64,000 nt of DNA from Tahibacter harae (GTDB lineage: Bacteria > Pseudomonadota > Gammaproteobacteria > Xanthomonadales > Rhodanobacteraceae), in the NCBI RefSeq assembly GCF_024437735.1, contig NZ_JANFQO010000004.1, positions 62,001 through 126,000 on the forward strand, given 5' to 3'. Below are positions 44,907 through 58,057 of this stretch, one piece after another; position 1 is the first letter of the stretch; the number at the start of each line of letters is the position of its first letter. The translations under genes and the position numbers were made by a program. The notes below the pieces were generated by a model, which worked only from the letters and a program-made list of their open reading frames with translations, was not told the DNA's origin and searched no databases.

Positions 44907-46073
44907 TCAGCCCTCGCGGAACACCCAGCGCGCCGCGCCGATCTGGATGACGTCCTGATCGCGCAGCAGGCGTTCGCGGATCTTCTCCGCATTGACCCGG
45001 GTTCCGTGCGGCGAGCCCAGGTCGACCACGGTATAGCCGGCCATGCTGACGGTGAGCTGGGCGTGCCTGGCGTCCACGCCCGGGCCGCCCACACGCACCT
45101 CATTGTTGCCGTCGGCGCCGATGCTGACGGAATTGAGTCCCAGCACCACGCTGTTCTTGCCGGCTTCGGGGTTTTGCGGCACCAGGCGCGCGGCGCGCAC
45201 CACCACGGTGGCGCCGGAGGCCGCCGCCGGCGTGGCGCTGTTGCGCGCGGGCAGCGGGATATCCAGCACCGGCATTATCTGCGTCTCGCTGGGCGGCCGC
45301 GACGGCTTGGCGGCCGGCACGGCCGCCGGCGGAGGAACCGGCGGCGCCGGCGGCACGGGAGGCAGCGGCGGCAGGGCCGACAGCGGCGGCAGTACCTGGG
45401 TCTGGTCGCTGGCCAGGTCGGCTTCCAACGTACGCAGGCCGGACGGCACGGTGGCCGCACTGGCGGCGGGCGGGATCGGCGGCAGCGGTGCGGCCACGGT
45501 CGCGGCGGAAGCAGCGGCTGGCGGCGCGGCAGGCGCTGCCGCCGCGGGTGCGGCCGGTGGCGCCGGCGGTGCGGCAGCAACCGGCGCAGCGACGGCGGCG
45601 GCCGGCGCCTGCAACTCTTCCTCGGAATGGAACGCTTCGAGGAAGCGCGCCTTCAGCTCCCGCGCGCGCTCGAGCGCCTCGGAGCGCGCCGCCAGCTCGC
45701 TTTCCAGCTTGGCAATGCGCTGCTCGAATTCGCCCTTGTCGAATTCGCCGAGCTGGTGGCGCAACTCGATCTCCTGGCGGTCCAGCGTGATCGCCTCGTG
45801 GTCGCCGGTATAGCGCTCCAGCAGGCTGCTCAGCTCGGCGTAGCGGCTGCGCGCCTGCTGCTTGAGCGGCTGCGCCTTCTGCTCCAGTTCGCGGCTGCGC
45901 GTCTCGTAGTCGCCGCGCACGCGCAGGTAGACCGGTTCGGCCACGGCGCCGCGCTTTTCCTCCAGCTGCTGCAGGCGCTCGCCCAGCACGTCCTGCTCGG
46001 CCTTCAGGGCTTTCAGCGCGTCGACCGCGGTGACGTCGATGGCCTCCAGCGCCGCGATGCGTTCGTTGCTCAT
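44907..46073 (-). CDS. Coiled-coil protein with C-terminal divergent FHA domain
   Basis: A 388-residue cytosolic protein. Residues 1-155 are a long coiled coil (for example EQRIAKLESELAARSEALER); 158-290 a Pro/Ala linker; 300-388 an FHA domain. FHA core positions deviate: GADGN for the usual GR, VDARHA for SxRHA, SPHGTRVN for NGTFVN, so phosphothreonine binding may be weak or lost. It starts 18 nt after the cNMP-FHA gene stop and runs directly into the STAS gene. The coiled coil suggests oligomerisation or a scaffold. Confidence 0.82.
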   Translation of the reverse strand: MSNERIAALEAIDVTAVDALKALKAEQDVLGERLQQLEEKRGAVAEPVYLRVRGDYETRSRELEQKAQPLKQQARSRYAELSSLLERYTGDHEAITLDRQEIELRHQLGEFDKGEFEQRIAKLESELAARSEALERARELKARFLEAFHSEEELQAPAAAVAAPVAAAPPAPPAAPAAAAPAAPPAAASAATVAAPLPPIPPAASAATVPSGLRTLEADLASDQTQVLPPLSALPPLPPVPPAPPVPPPAAVPAAKPSRPPSETQIMPVLDIPLPARNSATPAAASGATVVVRAARLVPQNPEAGKNSVVLGLNSVSIGADGNNEVRVGGPGVDARHAQLTVSMAGYTVVDLGSPHGTRVNAEKIRERLLRDQDVIQIGAARWVFREG

Positions 46074-46091
46074 AGGTTCTCCTTGGCGCGC

Positions 46092-47102
46092 TCAGAGCGC
46101 GATCAGCTCGATTTCGATAGTACCGAAACGCAGCCGGTCGCCGGGTTTCACCCCGACCGCCGCGCCGGTAGCCAGGCGCTGGCCGTTGAGAAAGGTGCCG
46201 TTGGCCGTGCCGACTTCCTCGCGCAGGAACAGCAGCGCCCCCTGGCGCAGCAGCTTGGCGTGGCGCCGGCTCAGGCTGCGCGCCGTGTCCAGCGGGCCCA
46301 GATTGATTTCCGGCGTTATGCCGGTGACCGGATCGATGCGCCCGACCAGGAATTCGCTGCGGCCGGGCTCCAGCACGAAGCGCTCGCCCGTGGCGGCATG
46401 CAGCAGGGCCAGACCGGCAGATTCGCGCGCGGCAGGCGCCGGCGCAGCAACCGGCGGCGCTGCCGCGGGCGGGGACGGTGCGGGCGGCGTTGGTGCAACT
46501 GCGGGTGGTGCCGATGGCGGCGCTGGCACTGGCGCACCCGCGAAAGCCGGTGCCTGGGCCGCTGCAGACGGCCTTGCAACCGCCGCGGAATCCGCGGGCG
46601 CAGGGACTACTACAGGCGCGACTGGCACAGCAGCCGGCGCCGGTGCCGAACCGGCCGCAGCGCGCTCCACGGCAGCCTGCCCCGCAGCCCCTGGCGCAAC
46701 CGCCGCCTGCCCCGCCGGATCCCGCAACTGCTGCAGCGCCTTCTGCAATTCATTCACGCGCAGCTCGGTGCGGCGCTGACGCAGCACCAGCTTGCGCATG
46801 ATGCGGATGGCAATTTCCACATTTTGCCGCAGCAGTTCGGCGAACGCGCCGCGCTCTATGCGCAGCAGGCGGGTATCGGCCTGGGCCAGGGCGGAGGCGA
46901 AGCGCGGCTGGTCTTCAAGTATGGCCATCTCGCCGAGGAAATCGCCGGGCTCCAGCAGGGCCAGCGGTTCGCTGCCGCGGGCAGCGCGCAGAATGGCGAT
47001 GCGGCCGGACTCGATGATGTACATCTCGGCCCCGGCATCGCCTTCGCGGAACAGGTACTGCCCTGCCGCGACATCCACATAGAGGTCATTAGCCTTGGCC
47101 AT
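46092..47102 (-). CDS. Cyclic-nucleotide-binding plus FHA domain protein
   Basis: A 336-residue protein. The N-terminal cNMP-binding fold (about 5-115) shows GQYLFREGDAGAEMYIIESG and LEPGDFLGEMAILEDQPRFASA, with the phosphate-binding cassette GEMAILEDQPR including the conserved arginine. A Pro/Ala linker follows (about 130-225), then an intact FHA domain with FLVGRID, SLSRRHAKL and NGTFLNG. There is no DNA-binding helix-turn-helix, so it is not a Crp-type regulator. GGAAGG precedes ATG 47102. First gene of a three-gene set with coiled-coil-FHA and STAS. Confidence 0.87.
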   Translation of the reverse strand: MAKANDLYVDVAAGQYLFREGDAGAEMYIIESGRIAILRAARGSEPLALLEPGDFLGEMAILEDQPRFASALAQADTRLLRIERGAFAELLRQNVEIAIRIMRKLVLRQRRTELRVNELQKALQQLRDPAGQAAVAPGAAGQAAVERAAAGSAPAPAAVPVAPVVVPAPADSAAVARPSAAAQAPAFAGAPVPAPPSAPPAVAPTPPAPSPPAAAPPVAAPAPAARESAGLALLHAATGERFVLEPGRSEFLVGRIDPVTGITPEINLGPLDTARSLSRRHAKLLRQGALLFLREEVGTANGTFLNGQRLATGAAVGVKPGDRLRFGTIEIELIAL

Positions 47103-47292
47103 GCTGCCTTCCGTGCCCTGCCGCGAGGTCGCCGCGATTATGCCGAGCGCCGGATTGCCGCGCCAACGCCGCAGTGCGCTTTCGCGCCAGGCTGCGCAAC
47201 CCGTCACGCCGGCACTGCGCAATGCTTCGCGATTGAAGCGGGCGCGCGCGGCCCATACTTCCTCATCGACGCCACGGCAAACGCCCATCGCC

Positions 47293-48210
47293 ATGTCGCT
47301 GCCGCGCAATCTGCTCCCGCTGCTGCTCGCCTTCGCCCCTGCGCTGCAGGCCGCCCAGACCGTCGTATTGCCCGCCTGGGCCTGCAACGCGAGCAACGAC
47401 CGCATTTTCCGCAGCGGCCTGCAGTTCAACGAATGGGTGCCGTCCACGCCCAGCCTGGGCAGCGGCGGCGCCGCGCCGGGACGGCAGGTGCGCAACTACG
47501 CCATCGCCGGGCTGGGCAGCGGCACGCAGACGGTCCATCTCTACATTCCGCCTGGCTACAACCCGGCGTACCCGGCGCCGCTGGTGGTGGCCCTGCACGG
47601 CACCGCCGGCAGCATGGCCGACGGCTACGCCCAGGATGTGCGCAACACCTGGCAGACCGTCGCCAGCACGCGCGGCTTTATCGTCGCCGCGCCGGTGGCC
47701 AACGGCGCGTCCGGCTCGTGGACCAATCCCTGGGCCGCGCCGCCGAACGACTACACCTTCCTCGCCGCGCTCATGGCCGACCTGCGCGCCGCCTACAACA
47801 TCGACGACAGCCGCATTCTGCTGTGGGGCTTTTCCGCCGGCGGCCACATCGCCCATGACCTGCTGGTCAACGGCGCGGTGCCGGCGCTGGACGAAAACCA
47901 CCTGGCCAGCTACGCCGTCAGCGCCGGCCGCCTGTTCGCCGCGGCCTGCCTGGGCGACAGCGAGGCCACCTGCCAGAACCGCCTGAACACTCAGGCGCGC
48001 AAGCTGCCGCTGGACATACACCTGGGCAACAGCGATCCGATGGGCTTCCCGCCCTACAGCGCCGATCTCGATCCCGGCCGCTTCCAGGCCGCCGGCTGGA
48101 CGCTCGACGGCGACCTGAACTACCGCGTTTTCGTCGGTGGACACACCTACACCGCCAGCCATCTGACCGAGATCTGGAACTTCTCCTGCCGCTTCGCCCT
48201 GAGTCCCTGA
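47293..48210 (+). CDS. Secreted alpha/beta hydrolase, PHB-depolymerase/LpqC-like esterase
   Basis: A 305-residue protein with a signal peptide (LLPLLLAFAPALQAA, cleavage near 20) and an alpha/beta hydrolase fold: LYIPPGYNPAYPAPLVVALHG (oxyanion region), nucleophile S181 in GFSAGGH, and a late histidine in GGHTYTASH. Several cysteines (in WACNAS, AACLGD, ATCQN, NFSCRF) are likely disulfide-bonded outside the cytoplasm. Relatives act on polyesters, feruloyl or acetyl esters; the substrate is unknown. It is divergent from the cNMP-FHA gene with a 190-nt spacer. ATG 47293 is chosen because it starts the signal peptide. Confidence 0.8.
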   Translation: MSLPRNLLPLLLAFAPALQAAQTVVLPAWACNASNDRIFRSGLQFNEWVPSTPSLGSGGAAPGRQVRNYAIAGLGSGTQTVHLYIPPGYNPAYPAPLVVALHGTAGSMADGYAQDVRNTWQTVASTRGFIVAAPVANGASGSWTNPWAAPPNDYTFLAALMADLRAAYNIDDSRILLWGFSAGGHIAHDLLVNGAVPALDENHLASYAVSAGRLFAAACLGDSEATCQNRLNTQARKLPLDIHLGNSDPMGFPPYSADLDPGRFQAAGWTLDGDLNYRVFVGGHTYTASHLTEIWNFSCRFALSP

Positions 48211-48249
48211 AAAGGGTCCGGCGCGGGGCGGAAACAGCGGCCATTTTGG

Positions 48250-48279
48250 TTGCGACGCTTCAAAACTGGCTGTTATAAT
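48250..48279 (+). promoter_or_regulatory. Promoter of the ATP synthase operon
   Basis: A perfect TATAAT (48274-48279) with an upstream TGT making an extended -10, and TTGCGA (48250-48255) 18 bp before it. The start site would be near 48286, leaving a leader of about 64 nt before atpI. Confidence 0.8.
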
Positions 48280-48294
48280 TCCGCTGCTTAGTGA

Positions 48295-49551
<1,257 letters not shown>

Positions 49552-49584
49552 TCGGTTTTGACGCTGCACCCTTTTCGTTCCTGA

Positions 49585-49887
<303 letters not shown>

Positions 49888-49987
49888 TAGCGCGAATCGC
49901 CTGCAGATCGCGCGCCTTCACCGGCGCGCGCCCTGCGTTCGCCACGCCGTCCGGCGTGTCCGTAGCGATTGCCTGAGGAGTCATACG

Positions 49988-50458
49988 ATGAATATCAACT
50001 TGACCTTCTTCGGCCAGATGATCTCCTTCGGGATCCTCGTCTGGTTCACGATGAAGTTCATCTGGCCGCCGCTGAATGCAGCGATCGAATCGCGCCAGAA
50101 GACCATTGCCGACGGCCTTGCCGCCGCCGAGCGCGCCCGCCAGGAACTCAAGGACGCCGATTCGCGCGTCGCCGACGAGATCCGCAAGGCCCGCGAGGAA
50201 GCGACCCAGATCGTCGAGCGCGCCAACCAGCAGTACAACCAGATCGTCGACAAGGCCAAGGCCGATGCGGTCGCCGAAGGCGCGCGCCAGAAGGCCATCG
50301 CCCAGGCGGAGATCGACTCGCTCTCGCACCAGGCCCGCGAAGTCCTGCGCCAGCAGGTCGCTGCGCTGGCCGTTTCCGGCGCGGAGAAGATCCTCAAGCG
50401 CGAGATCGACCAGGCCCGCCACCGCGACCTGCTCGACGCCCTGGCCAAAGAGATCTGA
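49988..50458 (+). CDS. atpF: ATP synthase F0 subunit b
   Basis: A 156-residue stator subunit: N-terminal membrane helix (about 5-26, TFFGQMISFGILVWFTMKFIWPP would span it) followed by a long right-handed coiled coil rich in Glu/Arg/Ala. The ribosome binding site is GAGGAG. The stop lies 3 nt before atpH. Confidence 0.96.
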   Translation: MNINLTFFGQMISFGILVWFTMKFIWPPLNAAIESRQKTIADGLAAAERARQELKDADSRVADEIRKAREEATQIVERANQQYNQIVDKAKADAVAEGARQKAIAQAEIDSLSHQAREVLRQQVAALAVSGAEKILKREIDQARHRDLLDALAKEI

Positions 50459-50461
50459 TCC

Positions 50462-50995
50462 ATGAGCAGCGCCGAAAGCCTTGCCCGTCCGTATGCCCGC
50501 GCCGCGTTCGACCTGGCGCGCGAGTCCAACGCGCTGGCCGAGTGGTCGTCCAAGCTGCAGTTCGCCGCCTCCGTCGCCCGCGACGCGCAGGTGCAGACCC
50601 TGATCGGCAATCCCGCCTTCGGCGGCGAGAAGCTGGTCGGCCTGTTCCTGCCCCAGGGCGAGAAGGCCGATTCGGCCTTCGCCAACTTCATCGCCACCCT
50701 CGCCGCCAACCGCCGTCTGCCGATCCTCGCCGACGTCGCCGACGGCTTCGCCGCGCTCAAGCGCGCCGACGAGGGTGTGCTGAAGGTGACCGTGCGCGCC
50801 GCCGTGGCGCTGGAAGCCGCCCAGGCCGACGCGCTCAAGGCGTCGCTGGCCAGGCGCTTCGGCCGCCAGATCGAGCTGACCAGCGTGATCGACGAATCGG
50901 TCATCGGCGGCGCGATCATCGACGCCGGCGAAACCGTCATCGACGGCTCGGTGCGCGGCCGCCTGGAACGTCTGGCGCAAACGCTGACTCACTAA
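50462..50995 (+). CDS. atpH: ATP synthase F1 subunit delta
   Basis: A 177-residue subunit linking the b stalk to F1. The N-terminal helical bundle starts AESLARPYARAAFDLA; the C-terminal signature IGGAIIDAGETVIDGSVRGRL is clear. The length is normal. Confidence 0.96.
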   Translation: MSSAESLARPYARAAFDLARESNALAEWSSKLQFAASVARDAQVQTLIGNPAFGGEKLVGLFLPQGEKADSAFANFIATLAANRRLPILADVADGFAALKRADEGVLKVTVRAAVALEAAQADALKASLARRFGRQIELTSVIDESVIGGAIIDAGETVIDGSVRGRLERLAQTLTH

Positions 50996-51012
50996 AAAAT
51001 TGTCGTCATGTC

Positions 51013-51033
51013 GGCGGATCCGTGCGATCCGCC
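51013..51033 (+). other. Hairpin in the atpH-atpA spacer
   Basis: GGCGGATC (51013-51020) and GATCCGCC (51026-51033) form a perfect 8-bp stem with a 5-nt loop, ending 16 nt before the atpA ATG. Such a stem could influence atpA translation or mRNA processing. Confidence 0.5.
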
Positions 51034-51049
51034 TCAAGCGAGAAAACCC

Positions 51050-52597
<1,548 letters not shown>

Positions 52598-52679
52598 TTT
52601 CCCGCGGGACGCGCCGCCCGGCGCGTCCCGCGACACCTGCACCACCCCGTACTACTGAACCAGCATAGCGAGCGAAACA

Positions 52680-53543
52680 ATGGCAGGCGGCAGAGAAATC
52701 AAAACCAAGATCAAGAGCGTGCAGAACACCCGCAAGGTGACGCGCGCGCTCGAAATGGTCTCGGCCTCGAAGATCCGCAAGGCGCAGGACCTGATGAAGG
52801 CCTCGCGCCCGTACGCGCGCCTGATGCGGCAGGTGATCGGCCACATCGCCAAGGCGAACACCGAATACCAGCACCCGTTCATGGTGGCGCGCCCGGAAAT
52901 CAAGCGTGTCGGCTACATCGTCGTGTCCACCGACCGCGGTCTCTGCGGCGGCCTGAACTCGAACCTGTTCCGGCGCATGATCCCCGAGATCCGCGAACTC
53001 AGCGACCGCGGCGTGGAGATCGACGTCGTCGCCATCGGCTCCAAGGCGAACGCATTCTTCAAGCGTTTCAAGGTCAACTTGGTCGGCAGCGCCACGCACC
53101 TGGGCGAGAAGCCCCAGCTCAACGCGCTGATCGGCGTGATCAAGGTCATGCTCGACGCCTATACGGAAGGCCGTATCGACCAGCTCAAGCTGGTCTACAA
53201 CGACTTCGTCAACACCATGACGCAGAAGCCGACCGTGGACACCCTGCTGCCGCTGCCGCCGTCCAACGGCCTGAGCACGACGCACGAATGGGACTACATC
53301 TACGAACCGGGTCCGGAAGTGGTGCTCGACCACGTGCTCACGCGCTACATCGAGTCCCTGGTCTACCAGGCCACGCTGGAAAACCTCGCCAGCGAGCATG
53401 CCGCGCGCATGGTCGCGATGAAGGCCGCCAGCGACAACGCATCCAAGGCAATCGAAACCCTGTCGCTGATCTACAACAAGGCGCGCCAGGCGGCGATCAC
53501 CCAGGAAATCTCGGAAATCGTCGGCGGCGCTGCGGCGGTGTAA
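52680..53543 (+). CDS. atpG: ATP synthase F1 subunit gamma
   Basis: A 287-residue rotor shaft subunit. The N-terminal helix has [20 protein letters not shown], the central [15 protein letters not shown], and the C-terminal helix [18 protein letters not shown] with the final [12 protein letters not shown]. All are standard. An 82-nt spacer separates it from atpA. Confidence 0.97.
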   Translation: MAGGREIKTKIKSVQNTRKVTRALEMVSASKIRKAQDLMKASRPYARLMRQVIGHIAKANTEYQHPFMVARPEIKRVGYIVVSTDRGLCGGLNSNLFRRMIPEIRELSDRGVEIDVVAIGSKANAFFKRFKVNLVGSATHLGEKPQLNALIGVIKVMLDAYTEGRIDQLKLVYNDFVNTMTQKPTVDTLLPLPPSNGLSTTHEWDYIYEPGPEVVLDHVLTRYIESLVYQATLENLASEHAARMVAMKAASDNASKAIETLSLIYNKARQAAITQEISEIVGGAAAV

Positions 53544-53670
53544 GCGAGGAAAAGAGCGGCGGCAAACGGGAAAACAGCGAGCGCGAGCAAGTCCGCAGTC
53601 CCTGGTTTTCCGCCTGGCGCCACTCTCCACTGAAAATTCAAGCGGTGCGGCTGCAGTGGCCTCGCCGTAA

Positions 53671-55104
<1,434 letters not shown>

Positions 55105-55109
55105 GAGCC

Positions 55110-55260
55110 GGTATTGGTGATTTGGGATTCGGGATTCGCGACGGCGGGAGAGCCGGCGGATCCCGGATTGAAGCCGGGATTGGAGATCTGGAGTTTCGGG
55201 ACACGCAAAGCTGCCTAGCCGCACGTTGACGAACCCCGGAACCCCAATACCCAATCCCGC
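55110..55260. repeat. Dispersed GGGATTCGG repeat, copy 3, inside the atp operon
   Basis: TATTGGTGATTTGGGATTCG (from 55112) plus a further GGGATTCG, an internal CCGGATTGAAGCCGGGATTGG segment (55163-55183) and an inverted end ACCCCAATACCCAATCCCGC (55241-55260) fill the atpD-atpC spacer. Pairing of the ends would give a long imperfect stem in the operon mRNA. Confidence 0.8.
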
Positions 55261-55286
55261 GAACGAGCAAAGCGAGAGAAGCACCA

Positions 55287-55709
55287 ATGTCCACCATCCG
55301 TTGCGACATCGTCAGTGCCGAGGAAGAGATCTTCCACGGTTCCGCGCAGATGATCGTGGCCACCGGCGAAATGGGCGAACTCGGCATCGCGCCGCGCCAT
55401 GCGCCGCTGATCACGCGGCTGAAGCCGGGCCAGGTCCGCGTGATCCTGGAAAACGGCGAAGAGCAGTTCTTCTACGTTTCCGGCGGCATCCTCGAAGTGC
55501 AGCCCCAGGTCGTCACCGTGCTGGCCGACACGGCCATCCGCGCCAAGGACCTGGACGAAGCCGCGGCCAACAAGGCCAAGGAAGCCGCCGAACGCGCCCT
55601 GGCCAACCGCACCGACGCGCTGGAAATCGCCCAGGCCCAGGCCGAACTGGCCCAGGCCCTGGCCCAGCTGCAGGCGCTGGAGCGGCTGCGCAAGGCGCTC
55701 AAGCACTAA
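55287..55709 (+). CDS. atpC: ATP synthase F1 subunit epsilon
   Basis: A 140-residue subunit: beta-sandwich N-domain ([51 protein letters not shown]) and a C-terminal helical hairpin rich in Ala/Gln (about 88-138) that can inhibit the enzyme. It is 182 nt after atpD because of the inserted repeat. GAGAGAAG precedes ATG 55287. Confidence 0.95.
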   Translation: MSTIRCDIVSAEEEIFHGSAQMIVATGEMGELGIAPRHAPLITRLKPGQVRVILENGEEQFFYVSGGILEVQPQVVTVLADTAIRAKDLDEAAANKAKEAAERALANRTDALEIAQAQAELAQALAQLQALERLRKALKH

Positions 55710-55848
55710 GACGGATCAGGCGCGGGAACGCGAGAAAAGAGCTGCTGCGGCATGCAAGGCCACTCCGGTCCCGGCAGCAACACGCGCCGGCAACTGCCCG
55801 GCCCGTTTTCCGCCACGCCTGACCCGACACCGTTTCATGCGTCACTCC

Positions 55849-55876
55849 AACGCCGGCTCATGCCGGCGTTTTTTTT
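55849..55876 (+). terminator. Rho-independent terminator of the atp operon
   Basis: AACGCCGGC (55849-55857) pairs with GCCGGCGTT (55862-55870) around TCAT, followed by TTTTTT. It lies 140 nt after the atpC stop; the sequence in between holds no gene. Confidence 0.93.
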
Positions 55877-56005
55877 GCCTTGGCACAACGAAATCCAAGC
55901 CTGCCCCACACCGCCCGGTCAGGCCTGGCAATCCAATGCCACTTGGGGGACAGGAAGCGCGGCCGCGTCTCAGCGAGTACAAACTCCCCCCGCCAAGGCA
56001 GGCCC

Positions 56006-57757
56006 ATGTACCGATTCCTGATCCCGCTGCTGCTCGCCGCTGCTGCAGCTCCCGTATCCGCCGCCACCATCCAGGGACAGGTCCTGGACGAAGCCACGCA
56101 GCAGCCGCTGGCCGGCGCGACGGTCACGCTCTATACACAGCCGGTCAGCCTGGGTTGGGAAACCTTCCTGGGCAGCACGCAGACCGACAAGAACGGCCGT
56201 TACGTCATCGAGCGGGGTTTCACCGGCAACGTCGTCGCCATCGCCAGCAGCCAGACACACGCTGCGCGTACACAGGCTGGTATACCGTGCAACGGCATTT
56301 CCCGCTGCCTTTACGTGAGCCCGGGATTTGCAGTCGGTGCAGGCACACTCAGCACGGCGGATTTCAGCCTGCCGCACGGCGTGCGGCTGCAGATTCGCGC
56401 GCGCGATGCCGATGCACAGTTGCCCGCGCGGAACGCGCAACTGTTCCTGTCCTGGGCCGGCGCGCCGGGCGCAGCCCATCATCTGAGCCTGACCATACGG
56501 GCCAATGAGACCACCGGCGAGTTCCCGCTGGGGATCCTGCATCCAGGCAACTATCAGCTGCGCGCGCGCGGCGCGCAGTCGGATACGCCGCAGCTGCCGC
56601 TGCTTGACTACTACTGGCCGGACCTGCATTGCGACAACCTGCAAGTGGCCTGCGACGCGCTGGCGTCTACTGCGCTGGCCCTGACGCCGGGCCAGCAGAG
56701 CCTGCAGCTGGACCTGCGCCGCGGCAGCTTCCTGCGCACACGAATGATCAGCAACGGCAACGGCAGTAACGTCCGGCACTTCACCCAGGGACATACGGCC
56801 GACCGTTTTCTCAGCCGGAATACCGTCGACGAACTGGGCCGTAAATATCTCGGCCCCCTGCTGCCAGGCACGGTCCGCGTCTTGCTGAGGCCGCTTTCCG
56901 GGATTGACTACACGGCGGTGATCTACCCCGGACTGCCGTGCACGACGGCTTCCTGCGACATCGCTGCCGGCGCCCCGGTCGAGGTGGGGCGAACGCCCGG
57001 GGTCTACGATCTCGACACGATCCGTGTCGATCCGCTACGCAGCATTCGCGGTCGCGTCGTCGCCGCCGGCAGCAATGCACCCATCGCCGGCATGCGCGTA
57101 TCGGCCGGCATCATGCGGTACCCGATTCCGCCCGAGACCGGCTTTTTTCCAACAAGCACTGTGCTCACCGACAGCAACGGCTACTACAACATAGAAGCCA
57201 TGGAAACCTACGACTTCGTGCTACGCACCGAACAGGACGGTCAGCCGTGGATCGACCTGGCCTGGCAGGATAGGCCCTGCGACAGCAGCAATCTGTTCTG
57301 CAGCCTATATACGGCAACCTACCCGACGCTGTACGTGCCACCTGGCGAGCACCTCAGCGGCATCGACTTCGCCTTGCAGCCCGGCGCGCGCCTGCGCGGC
57401 CGCGTCGTCTTCGAAGGCAGCGGCACGCCCGCAGCCGGCTACGCCGTGGTCCCGATACCGGCCTCCAATGGCAAGGTCGGCAAGCCCGTCTTTGCCGACG
57501 AAAACGGCGCGTTCACGATCGACGGCCTGGACTCTGCCGGTTACTACCTGTTCGCCGCGCAGCCCCCCCGCAGCGATGGTTTCCTGCATCCGAGCCAGCA
57601 CTGCCAGATCGGCAACACGGGCGGCGAGACCAACTGTAACCTCAACGCCGGCACCCTGCTGACACCGCCCGCGGGCGGCCTTATCGACGACGTGACGATT
57701 GTGATTCCGGTTGAGGATCTGATTTTCCGCGACAGATTCAGCGGCAACTCAGGCTGA
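56006..57757 (+). CDS. Secreted carboxypeptidase-regulatory-like (Ig-fold) repeat protein
   Basis: A 583-residue exported protein. The signal peptide FLIPLLLAAAAAPVSAA ends near 20; then a CarboxypepD_reg-like domain (IQGQVLDEATQQPLAGATVTLY, TDKNGRYVIERG). A second and third Ig-like unit start near 350 (IRGRVVAAGSNAPIAGMRV, TDSNGYYNIEA) and 470 (LRGRVVFEGSGTPAAGYAV, ADENGAFTIDG). Cysteine pairs recur (PCNGISRC, DCNLQVAC-like, PCDSSNLFC). The C-terminus DLIFRDRFSGNSG resembles the IFxDGFE-type endings seen on many exported proteins of this group. It is probably surface-exposed; function unknown. AAGGCAGG precedes ATG 56006. Confidence 0.75.
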   Translation: MYRFLIPLLLAAAAAPVSAATIQGQVLDEATQQPLAGATVTLYTQPVSLGWETFLGSTQTDKNGRYVIERGFTGNVVAIASSQTHAARTQAGIPCNGISRCLYVSPGFAVGAGTLSTADFSLPHGVRLQIRARDADAQLPARNAQLFLSWAGAPGAAHHLSLTIRANETTGEFPLGILHPGNYQLRARGAQSDTPQLPLLDYYWPDLHCDNLQVACDALASTALALTPGQQSLQLDLRRGSFLRTRMISNGNGSNVRHFTQGHTADRFLSRNTVDELGRKYLGPLLPGTVRVLLRPLSGIDYTAVIYPGLPCTTASCDIAAGAPVEVGRTPGVYDLDTIRVDPLRSIRGRVVAAGSNAPIAGMRVSAGIMRYPIPPETGFFPTSTVLTDSNGYYNIEAMETYDFVLRTEQDGQPWIDLAWQDRPCDSSNLFCSLYTATYPTLYVPPGEHLSGIDFALQPGARLRGRVVFEGSGTPAAGYAVVPIPASNGKVGKPVFADENGAFTIDGLDSAGYYLFAAQPPRSDGFLHPSQHCQIGNTGGETNCNLNAGTLLTPPAGGLIDDVTIVIPVEDLIFRDRFSGNSG

Positions 57758-57783
57758 ATCCGCACCAGCCGGAACGGCAACAG

Positions 57784-57817
57784 AACCGCCGCGCGCCGCA
57801 TTGAGCGCGCGGCGGTT
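57784..57817. terminator. GC-rich hairpin after the Ig-repeat protein gene
   Basis: A perfect 13-bp stem (57784-57796 with 57805-57817) with an 8-nt loop lies 27 nt after the stop. No T-run follows, so Rho-independent action is uncertain. Confidence 0.55.
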
Positions 57818-57835
57818 CAGCAGCAGGCCTGTCTG

Positions 57836-57990
57836 GTGAGCTTCGTCGAAAGCCAGCAGAATTGCGATCTGAGCGCCGGCACGCTGTTGGCGCCTCCGGC
57901 GGACGGCGTGATCGACGATCTCGCCATCACCGTGCCGCAACCGAACCCGATTTTCCTGGACGGATCCGACTCCATCGAATTTGGGCAGGC
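57836..57990 (+). pseudogene. Remnant of a tandem paralog of the Ig-repeat protein (C-terminal end)
   Basis: The frame from 57836 reads QQNCDLSAGTLLAPPADG and VIDDLAITVPQPNPIFLDG, which parallels the end of the preceding gene (TNCNLNAGTLLTPPAGG, LIDDVTIVIPVEDLIFRD). No start or upstream part of a second gene exists, and the expected stop after the IFLDG ending is lost, so the frame runs on antisense into the wzt-like gene. It is best read as the decayed 3' end of a duplicated gene. Together with 57991-58057 it fills the space before the convergent ABC gene. Confidence 0.75.
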
Positions 57991-58057
57991 AGCCCTGATC
58001 CACGCCATCCGGCGCGCGGCGAAATCCCGTGCCGGAAAACTCCCGTTTCGCCGCCGC

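Noticed and set aside
45006-47858. A 950-codon plus-strand open frame opposite the FHA genes
   Set aside because: Arg/Gly-rich shadow of the two FHA genes and then out-of-frame in the esterase gene.
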